From Lysobacter_C viscosus (GTDB taxonomy: Bacteria; Pseudomonadota; Gammaproteobacteria; Xanthomonadales; Xanthomonadaceae), in assembly GCF_046600715.1 (NCBI RefSeq), contig NZ_JBJMAV010000002.1:124001-188000 (forward strand): a DNA stretch of 64,000 nt, given 5' to 3'. The translations under genes were made by a program, and so were the position numbers. The notes under the pieces were generated by a model. The model ran no database searches and had not been told where the DNA came from. It saw only the letters and a list, made by a program, of their open reading frames with translations. Below are positions 30,495 through 38,423 of this stretch, piece by piece. Each line of letters opens with the position of its first letter. Position 1 is the first letter of the stretch.

Positions 30495-31223
30495 TTACTC
30501 CGGGCGGACGTCGACCCGTACGCGGATGCGGTCGCCCGGGTGGTAGTTGGTGCGCGTGGTGTAGCGGCGGCCGGCGTACTCGTAGGTCACGTCGTAGGCG
30601 TCAACGCCCTGCCCGCCCGTTGCGTAGCCGCCGTAACTGCCGCCACCTGCCGGGATCGGGTCACACACCCGCACCGTACCGGTGCCGCCACGCGACCGCT
30701 GGTAGTTGTCGTACACCTGCCGACCGGCCACGCCGCCGACCATCGAACCGATCGCAGAGGTCGCATAGCGCGCGCTACCCCCGCCCATCTGGCTGCCGAC
30801 CACCGCGCCCAGTACGCCGCCGATCATCGTGGCCATCGTGCGCGAGCCCTCGCTGCCGCGCGAGGCGCCGTACTGGTCGTTGTAGCGGTCGTTGTAGCGG
30901 TCGTTGTAGCGGTCGTTGTAACGGTCGCCGCCGTAGTAGCCGTCGCGGTAGGAATCACCACCGACGTAGGTGTCGCTGTAGTCGCAACGCTGGTTGCGGG
31001 TGTTGCCGGTGCGATAGCGGTCGAAGACGGGGTCGACCCGCAGCACGCGGGCGTAGTCGTATTGGCCTGCCGACTGGCCGTAGCGGTCGGGCGTCGGATC
31101 GCCACCGTAGCCATAGCTGCCCCCGGTGTATCCACCGCGGGGTTCGAGATAGGTCTGCGCAGAGGCCGCGCCGGTGGTGGCGGCCAGGGCGAAGGCCAGG
31201 CTGGCGGCGAGCAGTCGATTCAT
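30495..31223 (-). CDS. Glycine-zipper 2TM-domain envelope protein with DRYN repeats
   Basis: The 242 residues begin with a signal peptide (MNRLLAASLAFALAATTGAASA). A Tyr/Asp/Asn-rich region contains four tandem copies of DRYN near residues 104-119. Then comes a glycine-zipper segment, MATMIGGVLGAVVGSQMGGG and AIGSMVGGVAGRQVYDNYQR, of the Rickettsia 17-kDa-antigen type. The C-terminus (YDVTYEYAGRRYTTRTNYHPGDRIRVRVD) is a short beta domain seen in related proteins. No lipobox is seen. Likely associated with the outer membrane; role unknown. The ATG at 31223 has AAGGAG 8 nt upstream. Single-gene transcription is likely, given its own terminator. Confidence 0.88.
   Translation of the reverse strand: MNRLLAASLAFALAATTGAASAQTYLEPRGGYTGGSYGYGGDPTPDRYGQSAGQYDYARVLRVDPVFDRYRTGNTRNQRCDYSDTYVGGDSYRDGYYGGDRYNDRYNDRYNDRYNDQYGASRGSEGSRTMATMIGGVLGAVVGSQMGGGSARYATSAIGSMVGGVAGRQVYDNYQRSRGGTGTVRVCDPIPAGGGSYGGYATGGQGVDAYDVTYEYAGRRYTTRTNYHPGDRIRVRVDVRPE
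30875..30922 (-). repeat. Four tandem 12-bp units inside the glycine-zipper gene
   Basis: The plus-strand unit GGTCGTTGTAGC is repeated at 30875, 30887, 30899 and 30911, the last copy with one change. Each unit encodes four residues of the YNDR register, so copy-number change would keep the frame and only alter the length of the low-complexity linker. Confidence 0.95.
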
Positions 31224-31494
31224 GACAGGGGCTCCTTGGCGCGGGGACACAGTGGATGGAACGTGCAGCCATCCTGTTGTCGAGGGTGGGAACCCCCCAT
31301 GAATTTTGTGAAATGTCGGTGAAACCGTTTAGCCGGGCGACAGTTGGCGGATGGCTCGATCAGGCACTGCAGCGTGGCGTGGCAGCCGGCACCTGGCGCC
31401 AGCCGCCCCGTGGCTGCACGCGCAGGCTCCCCTAGTAAGCCATCCATGGGCGCCGGTGGAGGCGGGCTTCAGCCCCGAGCCTAACCGCGGCCCG

Positions 31495-31932
31495 TCAACC
31501 CGTCTTCAGCGTCGCCTTGAGGCTGATCGGCACCGCGCTCAGCGCCTTGGATACGGGGCAGTTGGTCTTGGCGTCCTCGGCGATCGACTGGAACCGGGCG
31601 TCGTCGATCCCGGGCACATCGGCATCCACTTCAAGGCGGATCTGCGACAGCGCCGGTCCATCTTCCATCGACAGGTCGACATCGGCGCGGGTGTCCAGGC
31701 GGGTGGGCGGGTGGCCCGCCTCGGCGAGCTTGGCCGACAGCGCCATGGTGAAACAGCCGGCATGGGCGGCAGCGATGAGTTCTTCGGGATTGGTGCCTTT
31801 CTCATCGCCGAAGCGACTGCTGAAGGCGTAGCGGGTGTCCTCCATCAGCCCGCTCTGCGGGGTGCTGAGGCGGCCCTTGCCGGTCTTGAGGTCGCCTTCC
31901 CAGTGGGCGGTGGCGTGGCGGGAAATACCCAT
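31495..31932 (-). CDS. OsmC/Ohr family peroxiredoxin
   Basis: OsmC-type proteins are cytoplasmic thiol peroxidases that reduce organic hydroperoxides, often using lipoylated proteins as donors. The 145 residues include the two redox cysteines, C60 in AAHAGCFTMALS and C125 in AKTNCPVSKAL, and FGDEKGTNPEELIAAAH upstream of the first, the OsmC (rather than Ohr) arrangement. The ATG at 31932 has AAGGAG 6 nt upstream. The 271 bp between this gene and the next on the same strand include an AT-rich patch at 31300-31327 that probably holds the promoter of the glycine-zipper gene. Confidence 0.93.
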   Translation of the reverse strand: MGISRHATAHWEGDLKTGKGRLSTPQSGLMEDTRYAFSSRFGDEKGTNPEELIAAAHAGCFTMALSAKLAEAGHPPTRLDTRADVDLSMEDGPALSQIRLEVDADVPGIDDARFQSIAEDAKTNCPVSKALSAVPISLKATLKTG

Positions 31933-32163
31933 GTCGTGCTCCTTCCATCGTGCGGGCCGCCAGCCTAGCTACCCGGCCGTTAGCCCCGCGTGCCGTCCTC
32001 CCGGGGCGGCGGCGCATCTTGACCCGTCCCCACCCCTGCGCGAGGCTTGCCGTTCCCGGCGGCTGCGCCGGCACCCCGCCATGACCGCCCGCCCAGCGCA
32101 ATGCCGGGCGCGCCGCGCGGACAGCCATGACGGCCTTCCCACCCTCACGGGAGAAGTCCGCTC

Positions 32164-34227
32164 ATGTCCTACGACACCCCCTCCATCCGCAACGTGGCCC
32201 TGGCAGGCCACCCCGCCGCCGGCAAGACCACGCTTTTCGAAGCCCTGCTGCAGGCCGGCGGCACGATCCAGGCGGCAGGCACCATCGAGCGCGGCAACAC
32301 GGTGTCGGATTTCGATCCGATGGAGCGCGAGCGCGGCCACTCGCTTGATGCCGCCATCGCCTCGATCGACCACCAGGCCGCGTCGGGTGGGAAGGTCCAC
32401 ATCAACCTGATCGACACGCCCGGCTACCCGGACTTCCGTGGCCCCGCGCTGTCGGCGCTCGCCGCGGTGGAAACCGTGCTGGTCGTGATCGACGCGAGCC
32501 AGGGCGTGGAGTACGGCACGCGCCGGATGATGGAGCACGCCCAGGCGCGCCGCTTGTGCCGCGCGGTGGTGGTCAACAGGATCGACCAGCCCGGCGCCGA
32601 TCCCGCACGCGCCCTGGAAGCGGTACGCCAGGCCTTTGGCGTGCAGTGCCTGCCGATCAACCTGCCCGCCGCCGGCGGCACGGGGGTCATCGACTGCTTC
32701 GGCAACGGCAGCGGTGACAGCGACCTGGGCCCGGTCGCCGACTGGCACCAGAAGATCATCGACCAGGTGGTGGAGGTCAACGAGTCGGTCATGGAGCACT
32801 ACCTGGACCTGGGCGAAGACGGCCTGTCGGGGCAGGAACTGCACGACGCCTTCGAGCAGTGCCTGCGCGAGGGACACCTGGTGCCGGTGGTGTTCTGCTC
32901 GGCGCGCACCGGTACCGGCGTGCGCGAACTGCTCGACGTCGCCGAGCGGCTGTTCCCACACCCGGGGGAGGCCAACCCTCCGCCGTTCGTTAAAGGCCGC
33001 GGCGGCGACGTGCAACCGGTCACCGCCGTGCCCGATGCGGACGCGCATGTCATCGCCGACGTGTTCCGGATCGTCAACGACCCGTTCGTCGGCAAGCTCG
33101 GGGTGTTCCGGGTGTACCAGGGCACGGTCGAGCGGGACACGCAGCTGTTCGTCGACGATGGCCGCAAGCCGTTCAAGGTCGGGCACCTCTACCGGATGCA
33201 CGGCAAGGACCATCTCGAAGTCGACCGGGCGATCGCCGGGGACATCGCCGCGGTCGCCAAGGTCGAGGACCTGCATTTCGACGCCGTGCTGCACGACAGC
33301 CACGACGAGGACGGGATCCACCTCGCACCGCTGGATTTTCCGCGGCCGATGTTCGGACTGGCGGTGGAGGCCGCCCGCAAGGGGCAGGAACAGAAGCTGG
33401 CGACCGCGCTGCACCGGCTGGCCGAGGAAGACCCCTGCTTTGCCGTCGAACACGAAGCGGAGACCAACGAGACCGTGGTGCGCGGCCTGTCGGACCTGCA
33501 CCTGCGGGTGAACCTGGACCGGCTGAAGGCGCGCTACGGCGTGGAGGTCACCTCGCGACCGCCGCGTGTTGCCTACCGCGAGACCATCGCCGGCAAGGCC
33601 GAGGGGCACCACCGGCACAAGAAGCAGACGGGCGGTGCCGGCCAGTTCGGGGAAGTGTTCCTGCGGGTGGAGCCCCTGCCGCGCGGGACGGGGTTCGAAT
33701 TCATCGACGAGGTAAAAGGCGGCACGATCCCCGGCCAGTTCCTGCCCGCGGTGGCGAAGGGCGTGCACCAGGCGATGAAGGCCGGCGCATTGGCCGGCTA
33801 CCCGATGCAGGACATCCGGGTGACGGTGTACGACGGCAAGCACCACCCGGTGGACAGCAAGGAGGTCGCCTTCGTGGCCGCAGGCAGGAAGGCATTCCTG
33901 GACGCAGTGGCCAAGGCGCGGCCGCAAGTACTTGAACCCATCGTCGAGCTCGAGGTCAACGCGCCCGAGCAGCACATGGGCGACATCAGCGGTGGCCTGG
34001 CGGGCAAGCGCGCCCGCATCAACGGCACCGACGCCGACCGCGGCGGCGGGATCGTCGTCAAGGCGCAGGTGCCGCTGTCGGAGCTGGAGGGCTATGCAGC
34101 CGAACTGAAGTCGGTGACCGCGGGCCGCGGCCGGTATTCGCTCGACTTCAGCCACTACGAACCGGTGCCGCCCCAGGTGCAGCAGCGGCTGGTGGGCGAG
34201 TACCGGCCGCGGGCCGAAGAGGACTGA
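32164..34227 (+). CDS. Elongation factor G-like GTPase (divergent second EF-G)
   Basis: The 687 residues cover the full EF-G domain series I-V: a GTPase domain, then domain II (KLGVFRVYQGTVERDTQLFV), domain III, domain IV (HHRHKKQTGGAGQFGEVFLR) and domain V (LEPIVELEVNAPEQHMGDISGGL). The G motifs diverge: G1 is AGHPAAGKTT, switch I is RERGHSLDAA, G3 is DTPGYPDF with Tyr where the catalytic His of DTPGH lies, and G4 is NRID for NKxD. This is the EF-G-like class seen as an extra gene beside true fusA. Its job is unknown; back-translocation, recycling or a stress role have been proposed for related proteins. No str operon neighbours are present. Confidence 0.9.
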   Translation: MSYDTPSIRNVALAGHPAAGKTTLFEALLQAGGTIQAAGTIERGNTVSDFDPMERERGHSLDAAIASIDHQAASGGKVHINLIDTPGYPDFRGPALSALAAVETVLVVIDASQGVEYGTRRMMEHAQARRLCRAVVVNRIDQPGADPARALEAVRQAFGVQCLPINLPAAGGTGVIDCFGNGSGDSDLGPVADWHQKIIDQVVEVNESVMEHYLDLGEDGLSGQELHDAFEQCLREGHLVPVVFCSARTGTGVRELLDVAERLFPHPGEANPPPFVKGRGGDVQPVTAVPDADAHVIADVFRIVNDPFVGKLGVFRVYQGTVERDTQLFVDDGRKPFKVGHLYRMHGKDHLEVDRAIAGDIAAVAKVEDLHFDAVLHDSHDEDGIHLAPLDFPRPMFGLAVEAARKGQEQKLATALHRLAEEDPCFAVEHEAETNETVVRGLSDLHLRVNLDRLKARYGVEVTSRPPRVAYRETIAGKAEGHHRHKKQTGGAGQFGEVFLRVEPLPRGTGFEFIDEVKGGTIPGQFLPAVAKGVHQAMKAGALAGYPMQDIRVTVYDGKHHPVDSKEVAFVAAGRKAFLDAVAKARPQVLEPIVELEVNAPEQHMGDISGGLAGKRARINGTDADRGGGIVVKAQVPLSELEGYAAELKSVTAGRGRYSLDFSHYEPVPPQVQQRLVGEYRPRAEED

Positions 34228-34406
34228 TGCGTGCCGTACGCCATTCCCCGCAAGCGACGAGCCACCCGGGTTGCAGTCGCCCCCTTCTCCAGGGATGCGG
34301 CTCGCTGGACCCACTCCTGCCCCGGCGACCGTGCAGGCACTACGAACACGCCCCAAGGGGAACGACGCCGAACCACCCTGCGTCACTCGCCGTTGAGGCA
34401 AGCGTG

Positions 34407-34826
34407 ATGACGCTCGCCCCTGCGCCTGCCGCGCTGCTCGCCGACGCGATCCTCGCCACCCACGTCGGCATCGTGGTCTTCGTGGTGGTGGGCGAGGCGC
34501 TGTTCCTGGCGGGCGGCGTCCGGGGCTGGCGCTGGGTGCGCCACTTCGGCCTGCGCGTTACCCACCTGGTGACGATGGCGGTCATCGCGCTGCAGGCGTG
34601 GCTGGGCGCGCTGTGCCCGCTGACCGTGTGGGAGCGGTCGCTGCGGCGTCAGGCGGGCCAGGCCGCCTACCGCGAATCCTTCATCGAACACTGGCTGTCG
34701 CGTGCGTTGTACTTCGAACTTCCGTGGTGGGTGTTCGTGGCGGCATACACGGGGTTCGCCGGGTTGGTGGTGCTGACCTGGCGCTGGGTGCCGCCACGCC
34801 GCGTCCGCGCAGGGGCGCGCCGGTGA
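34407..34826 (+). CDS. DUF2784 family membrane protein
   Basis: The 139 residues contain four hydrophobic helices: the first at about 9-32 (LLADAILATHVGIVVFVVVGEALF), two in the middle, and the last at 107-127. Conserved family features are the THLVTMAVIALQAWLGALCPLTVWE segment with its Cys-Pro-Leu-Thr turn and the FIEHWLSRALYF segment. DUF2784 function is unknown. The ATG at 34407 has GAGG 8 nt upstream; the frame is open back to 34227, but the added residues look like noise. Confidence 0.88.
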   Translation: MTLAPAPAALLADAILATHVGIVVFVVVGEALFLAGGVRGWRWVRHFGLRVTHLVTMAVIALQAWLGALCPLTVWERSLRRQAGQAAYRESFIEHWLSRALYFELPWWVFVAAYTGFAGLVVLTWRWVPPRRVRAGARR

Positions 34827-34884
34827 TGGCAGCGTCCATTGCCCGCCTGGAACGGCAAGCGCCGGCCGCAGAGGCGTTGGGCTG

Positions 34885-35205
34885 ATGCGGAAGGCCCGCA
34901 CGCTCGATCAGGCACGTCGCCTGGAGGACATGCCCAACGTGGGCCCGGCGATCGCCGCCGACCTTCGCGCGTTGGATGTGGAGCAGCCCTGCCAGTTGCG
35001 CGGCAGGGACCCGGTCCAGCTTTACGTGGACCTTTGCACGGCCACCGGCCGTCGCCATGACCCATGCGTCCTGGACACCTTCATGGCCGTTGTCGCCTTC
35101 GCCGAACGCGACGACGCACGACCGTGGTGGTCCTTCACCGCCGGGCGGCAGGCCGCGTGGCCTGGCGTCGAAGCGCGCCTGCCGCCCGCCCTCCGCAAGG
35201 CTTGA
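34885..35205 (+). CDS. Helix-hairpin-helix protein of the Cdd1 (pathogenicity locus) family
   Basis: The 106 residues start with an HhH element, RRLEDMPNVGPAIAADLRALDV, followed by the characteristic Cdd1 segments PVQLYVDLCTATGRRHDPCVLDTFMAVV and RPWWSFTAGRQAAW. HhH motifs usually bind DNA backbone without sequence preference. Despite the old name pathogenicity locus, no virulence role is established. It is 58 bp after the DUF2784 gene on the same strand. Confidence 0.85.
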   Translation: MRKARTLDQARRLEDMPNVGPAIAADLRALDVEQPCQLRGRDPVQLYVDLCTATGRRHDPCVLDTFMAVVAFAERDDARPWWSFTAGRQAAWPGVEARLPPALRKA

Positions 35206-35223
35206 GCGGCGGCGGGGTAGCGC

Positions 35224-35712
35224 TTATCCCTCCGGCGGTGCCGGGAGGTCTTCAAGCTGGACCGGCTTGGGCATCAACTGGGCACGGATCGCGCCGTCCG
35301 GATGCCCCAGGGTGCTGACCTGGATGTAGGCCTCGCCCTCGCGCGCCCGTGCGGCATCGTCTTCGGACAGCTCGACCGTGGTGTCGATGCGACCCTCGGT
35401 GCCACCGGATGGCAAAGGGAGGTCGGCGACGCGCCGTCCGTTCTCGCTGGCGGGGCCGACGTGGAGGCTCGCGGCCGTAGCGGGCTCGCCCAGCCCCGCA
35501 TAGCCCATCTGCAGCATCAGCCGGCCGTCGTCGTCCAGCCTGGCGCGCACTTCACCGGTGGCGGGTGAGTCGGTCGAGGACACCACGTTGCCCCCGGCCA
35601 GCGGTCCCTCCAGGGCCACGTCGGCGGCCAGTACCGGCAAGGCGAGGGCCAGCAGGAATGCAGCAAGGGTGGCGCGGGCGGCGCAATTGTCCGGTGTCGG
35701 CATACGGGCCAT
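35224..35712 (-). CDS. Secreted CHRD-domain protein
   Basis: The 162 residues begin with a signal peptide (ATLAAFLLALALPVLA). The remainder is one CHRD domain, first named in chordin: GEVRARLDDDGRLMLQMGYAGLGEPATAASLHVGPA and, at the end, GEAYIQVSTLGHPDGAIRAQL. The pattern of strands and the final HPxGxIRAQL motif are typical. Bacterial CHRD proteins are exported and of unknown function. The ATG at 35712 has GGAG 6 nt upstream. It converges on the Cdd1-like gene. Confidence 0.88.
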   Translation of the reverse strand: MARMPTPDNCAARATLAAFLLALALPVLAADVALEGPLAGGNVVSSTDSPATGEVRARLDDDGRLMLQMGYAGLGEPATAASLHVGPASENGRRVADLPLPSGGTEGRIDTTVELSEDDAARAREGEAYIQVSTLGHPDGAIRAQLMPKPVQLEDLPAPPEG

Positions 35713-35836
35713 GCGGGACTCCAATCGATGCGGGGGTTGAGTACAGGCGGGCAACGCTAGCCGCGCTCCCGCCGGGGCGGCGTGAACGGCGCCACGTTGA
35801 CGCGCGGATGCCGCCACGGCGCATAGGCTGCGGGCG

Positions 35837-36463
35837 ATGTCCCCCGACCCCTCGCCCGCCCCGGTCAACCCACCCCGGCAACACGACTACGCGCCGGCCG
35901 CTCGACGCCTGGTGTCCTGGGTACTCGTGCTGGGGCTGCTGGCGACAGCCGGCTACTGGGCCTGGCACCAGTCATTCATGGTCCGGGCCCGGACGCTCTG
36001 GGAACTGGGGCGGATGCCGGCACCGACCACCCTGCCCGTGCCGGTGGAGGGCGTCGCGGCGGGCGCGGTCGCCGACACCTTCGGCGCTCCGCGCGGCGTC
36101 GATCGCGAGCACCATGGGGTGGACATCTTTGCCGATCGCGGAGTGGCCGTGACCAGTGCGACCCGCGGCGTGGTGGCGTCGGTCCGCGAGACCGGACTGG
36201 GTGGGCGCCAGGTGTGGGTGGTCGGCCCTGGCAACGAACGCCACTATTACGCGCACATGGACGACTGGACCCCGGGACTGGCCGAAGGTGATGTCGTCGG
36301 CCCCGGCGACCGCCTGGGTTCGGTGGGCGACACCGGCAACGCCCGCGGCACTCCACCGCACCTGCACTACGGCATCTACACCCGCGCAGGCCCGGTGGAC
36401 CCGTTGCCGCGACTGCGCGCCCACGCCCCCGCGCCGCCGGGACCCGCCGTAGCGCCGCGCTAA
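35837..36463 (+). CDS. M23 family metallopeptidase, membrane-anchored
   Basis: The 208 residues start with an uncleaved anchor helix (LVSWVLVLGLLATAGYWAW) and carry a LytM/M23 domain with the zinc motifs HHGVDIFADRG and PHLHYGIY. All core residues (H in HxxxD, the Asp, and the HxH) are present, so it is probably active. M23 enzymes cut peptidoglycan cross-links, or act as EnvC-like activators when inactive. The genes around it show no obvious partner. It is divergent from the CHRD gene across 124 bp. Confidence 0.92.
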   Translation: MSPDPSPAPVNPPRQHDYAPAARRLVSWVLVLGLLATAGYWAWHQSFMVRARTLWELGRMPAPTTLPVPVEGVAAGAVADTFGAPRGVDREHHGVDIFADRGVAVTSATRGVVASVRETGLGGRQVWVVGPGNERHYYAHMDDWTPGLAEGDVVGPGDRLGSVGDTGNARGTPPHLHYGIYTRAGPVDPLPRLRAHAPAPPGPAVAPR

Positions 36464-36518
36464 CCAGCCATTCACCGACCCCGGCTAAGGTGGCGTCCCG
36501 CCCCCGCAGGACCTGCCG

Positions 36519-37115
36519 ATGCACGCGCGACCACCGCACCCCACGACCCTGTCCCGCACCGTCCTGCGCGCCGTCCTGGTGGGTCTTGCAGCCGCCCTGC
36601 TGGCCGCCTGCTCAACCCTGGGCGCCGTGGGCGCGCTGCTGGGCAACCAGGTCAACTTCACCCAGCCCCAGTTGCAGGCATCGCTGGATCGAAACTTCCC
36701 CAAGGAATACGACAAGCTCGGTGGGCTGGTGTCGATGACACTGATGAACCCGCGCCTGTCCATTCCGCAAGGCAGCAACCGGCTACGGCTGGACTTCGAC
36801 GTCGGCATCGGCGCGCTGGGCCGGGAAAGCACCCGCAGCCGCGGCCGTTTCGCGCTGACCAGTGCCCTGCGCTGGGACCCGTCCACCCGTGGCCTGCATC
36901 TACAGGACCCCTCGATCGAATCGGTCGATGTGCCCGCCCTGGGCGGCGTCATGAACACGACCTCGCGCCAGCTGCTCAACAGCTGGTTGTCGGACTATGC
37001 GCGCGATGAGCCGGTGTACCGTTTCGACAACACCCTGCTGGACCGCATCGGGGCGCGCCGGATCGGCTCGACCGAGATCGCGAACGGCCAGGTCGTAGTC
37101 AATCTTGGCAACTGA
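36519..37115 (+). CDS. DUF1439 (YceB-like) lipoprotein
   Basis: The 198 residues start with a lipoprotein signal ending in the lipobox LLAAC. The mature part contains NQVNFTQPQLQASLDRNFPKEY and repeated beta-strands ending in NGQVVVNLGN, the DUF1439/YceB pattern. These proteins have a tubular lipid-binding (SMP/BPI-like) fold in structural work on relatives, but the role is unknown. It is 55 bp after the M23 gene and precedes a second lipoprotein by 19 bp. Confidence 0.86.
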   Translation: MHARPPHPTTLSRTVLRAVLVGLAAALLAACSTLGAVGALLGNQVNFTQPQLQASLDRNFPKEYDKLGGLVSMTLMNPRLSIPQGSNRLRLDFDVGIGALGRESTRSRGRFALTSALRWDPSTRGLHLQDPSIESVDVPALGGVMNTTSRQLLNSWLSDYARDEPVYRFDNTLLDRIGARRIGSTEIANGQVVVNLGN

Positions 37116-37134
37116 ACCCGGACGACCCCACGCC

Positions 37135-37917
37135 ATGCACGCAGCCCGACGGATCCGCCTCGCCCTTGTCGCCTCCATCGCGCTGTTCGCCTCCGGTTGC
37201 GGCGACGGCAGTGACGAAGGCGACGCCCGCAGCACGCAAGGAGCCACCGCCGAAGCCCTGCCCGCGCCCGAGGGCGTGCGCGGCAGCGTGACCGGCATGC
37301 CCGATGCCCGCGAGGGCCGTGTGCTGGACGGCGCGGCGATGACCGCCGACGACGCGCTGGCCGCGTTGCCGCCCGATACCGCCATCGACAGCGACGGCAA
37401 CGTGATCCTTCCCAACGGCAGCACCTTCAACGGTGAGACGTCGATGCCGGGAAGCATGGGCACCGGTCCGGCCGATGGCATGGCGGGAGACCCGGCCGGC
37501 GACGCCGAAGCGATGTCGTCGCGCACGGTCACGGCGTCCCCGGGTCCGGGTGCGCAACAGGCGGTTGCCGTAATGCGTGCCTACTTCGACGCCATCAACC
37601 GCGGCCAGCACGACGTCGCCCATGCGCTCTGGGCCGATGACGGACGGGCCAGCGGGCAGTCGCCCGCGCAGTTCGCCGGGGGGCTTGCCGGCACCTCCGC
37701 GCTGGCCGCCGACATCATGGAACCCGGCCGCATCGATCGGGCTGACGGCGCGCGCTACATCGAAGTGCCGGTGGCCTACTCCACCACCACCCGTGACGGC
37801 CGCCAACGCCGGTTCGTGGGCGCCTACACCCTTCGCCATGCTCCCGAAGGGAGCGCCGGCGGCGCGCCGGGACAATGGCGGATCGCATCGGCGGACCTGC
37901 AGGAAGTCCGACCCTGA
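37135..37917 (+). CDS. Predicted lipoprotein, function unknown
   Basis: The 260 residues begin with a lipoprotein signal ending ALFASGC. A long, acidic, low-complexity linker follows (about 25-130; many Asp, Gly, Ala, Pro). A compact C-terminal domain (QQAVAVMRAYFDAINRGQHDVAHALWADD onward) resembles NTF2-like folds in its opening helices. No firm family assignment. The ATG at 37135 precedes the signal peptide directly; an in-frame start at 37105 would overlap the DUF1439 gene. Its stop overlaps the next start as TGATG. Confidence 0.75.
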   Translation: MHAARRIRLALVASIALFASGCGDGSDEGDARSTQGATAEALPAPEGVRGSVTGMPDAREGRVLDGAAMTADDALAALPPDTAIDSDGNVILPNGSTFNGETSMPGSMGTGPADGMAGDPAGDAEAMSSRTVTASPGPGAQQAVAVMRAYFDAINRGQHDVAHALWADDGRASGQSPAQFAGGLAGTSALAADIMEPGRIDRADGARYIEVPVAYSTTTRDGRQRRFVGAYTLRHAPEGSAGGAPGQWRIASADLQEVRP

Positions 37918-38387
37918 TGCATCGGCTCGTGATCGACGACCCGCGGCCGCGGGTCGTGCTGGATACGAACGCCTGGCTGGACCTGCTGCACTACCGCGAC
38001 CCCCGCGCCCATGGTCTGGCCCGGGCGCTGTCCACGGGCGCGCTGGTGGCGGTCACCGATGCCCACTGCCACGGCGAATGGCGACGCGTGCTCGGCTACC
38101 GCCAGCTCAAGCTGGACGACGCCAGCAGGAACACGCTGGAAGCCGCACACGACCGGCTCGCCCACCACTGGCCCGGGACGACGCCGGCACCGGCCGGTCC
38201 GCGCCCCGCGCTGCCCTGCTGCGACGACCCGGATGACCAGAAGTTCATCGAGCTGGCCGCCACCTGCGGGGCAAAGTGGCTGGTCAGCCGCGACCTGGCA
38301 GTACTGGCGGTCGGCAAACGCACGGCGCAGGCGGGGCTGTTCTGGACCCTCACGCCGGAGCAGTGGGGCGTGGCCCACGCGGGCTGA
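37917..38387 (+). CDS. PIN-domain putative toxin component
   Basis: The 156 residues match the PIN superfamily group annotated as putative toxin-antitoxin toxin component: RVVLDTNAWLDLLHYRDPRAH at the start with the first acidic residue, a central acidic patch DDPDDQKFIELAATCGAKWLVSRDLAVL, and the terminal segment. PIN domains are Mg-dependent RNases. No small antitoxin gene is visible next to it; it overlaps the lipoprotein stop by one base (TGATG), suggesting translational coupling instead. It is convergent with the DUF5916 gene. Confidence 0.85.
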   Translation: MHRLVIDDPRPRVVLDTNAWLDLLHYRDPRAHGLARALSTGALVAVTDAHCHGEWRRVLGYRQLKLDDASRNTLEAAHDRLAHHWPGTTPAPAGPRPALPCCDDPDDQKFIELAATCGAKWLVSRDLAVLAVGKRTAQAGLFWTLTPEQWGVAHAG

Positions 38388-38423
38388 CCTCGGTGTTTTG
38401 CCGCGACCGCGGCGGCACTGGCG

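Noticed and set aside
30868..30922. CRISPR-like short repeats
   Set aside because: The 12-bp units are directly tandem without spacers and lie in frame within a gene.
31969..34401. 810-codon minus-strand frame opposite the EF-G-like gene
   Set aside because: The plus-strand frame has all EF-G domains; the minus frame has no recognisable motif and is explained by third-position GC bias.
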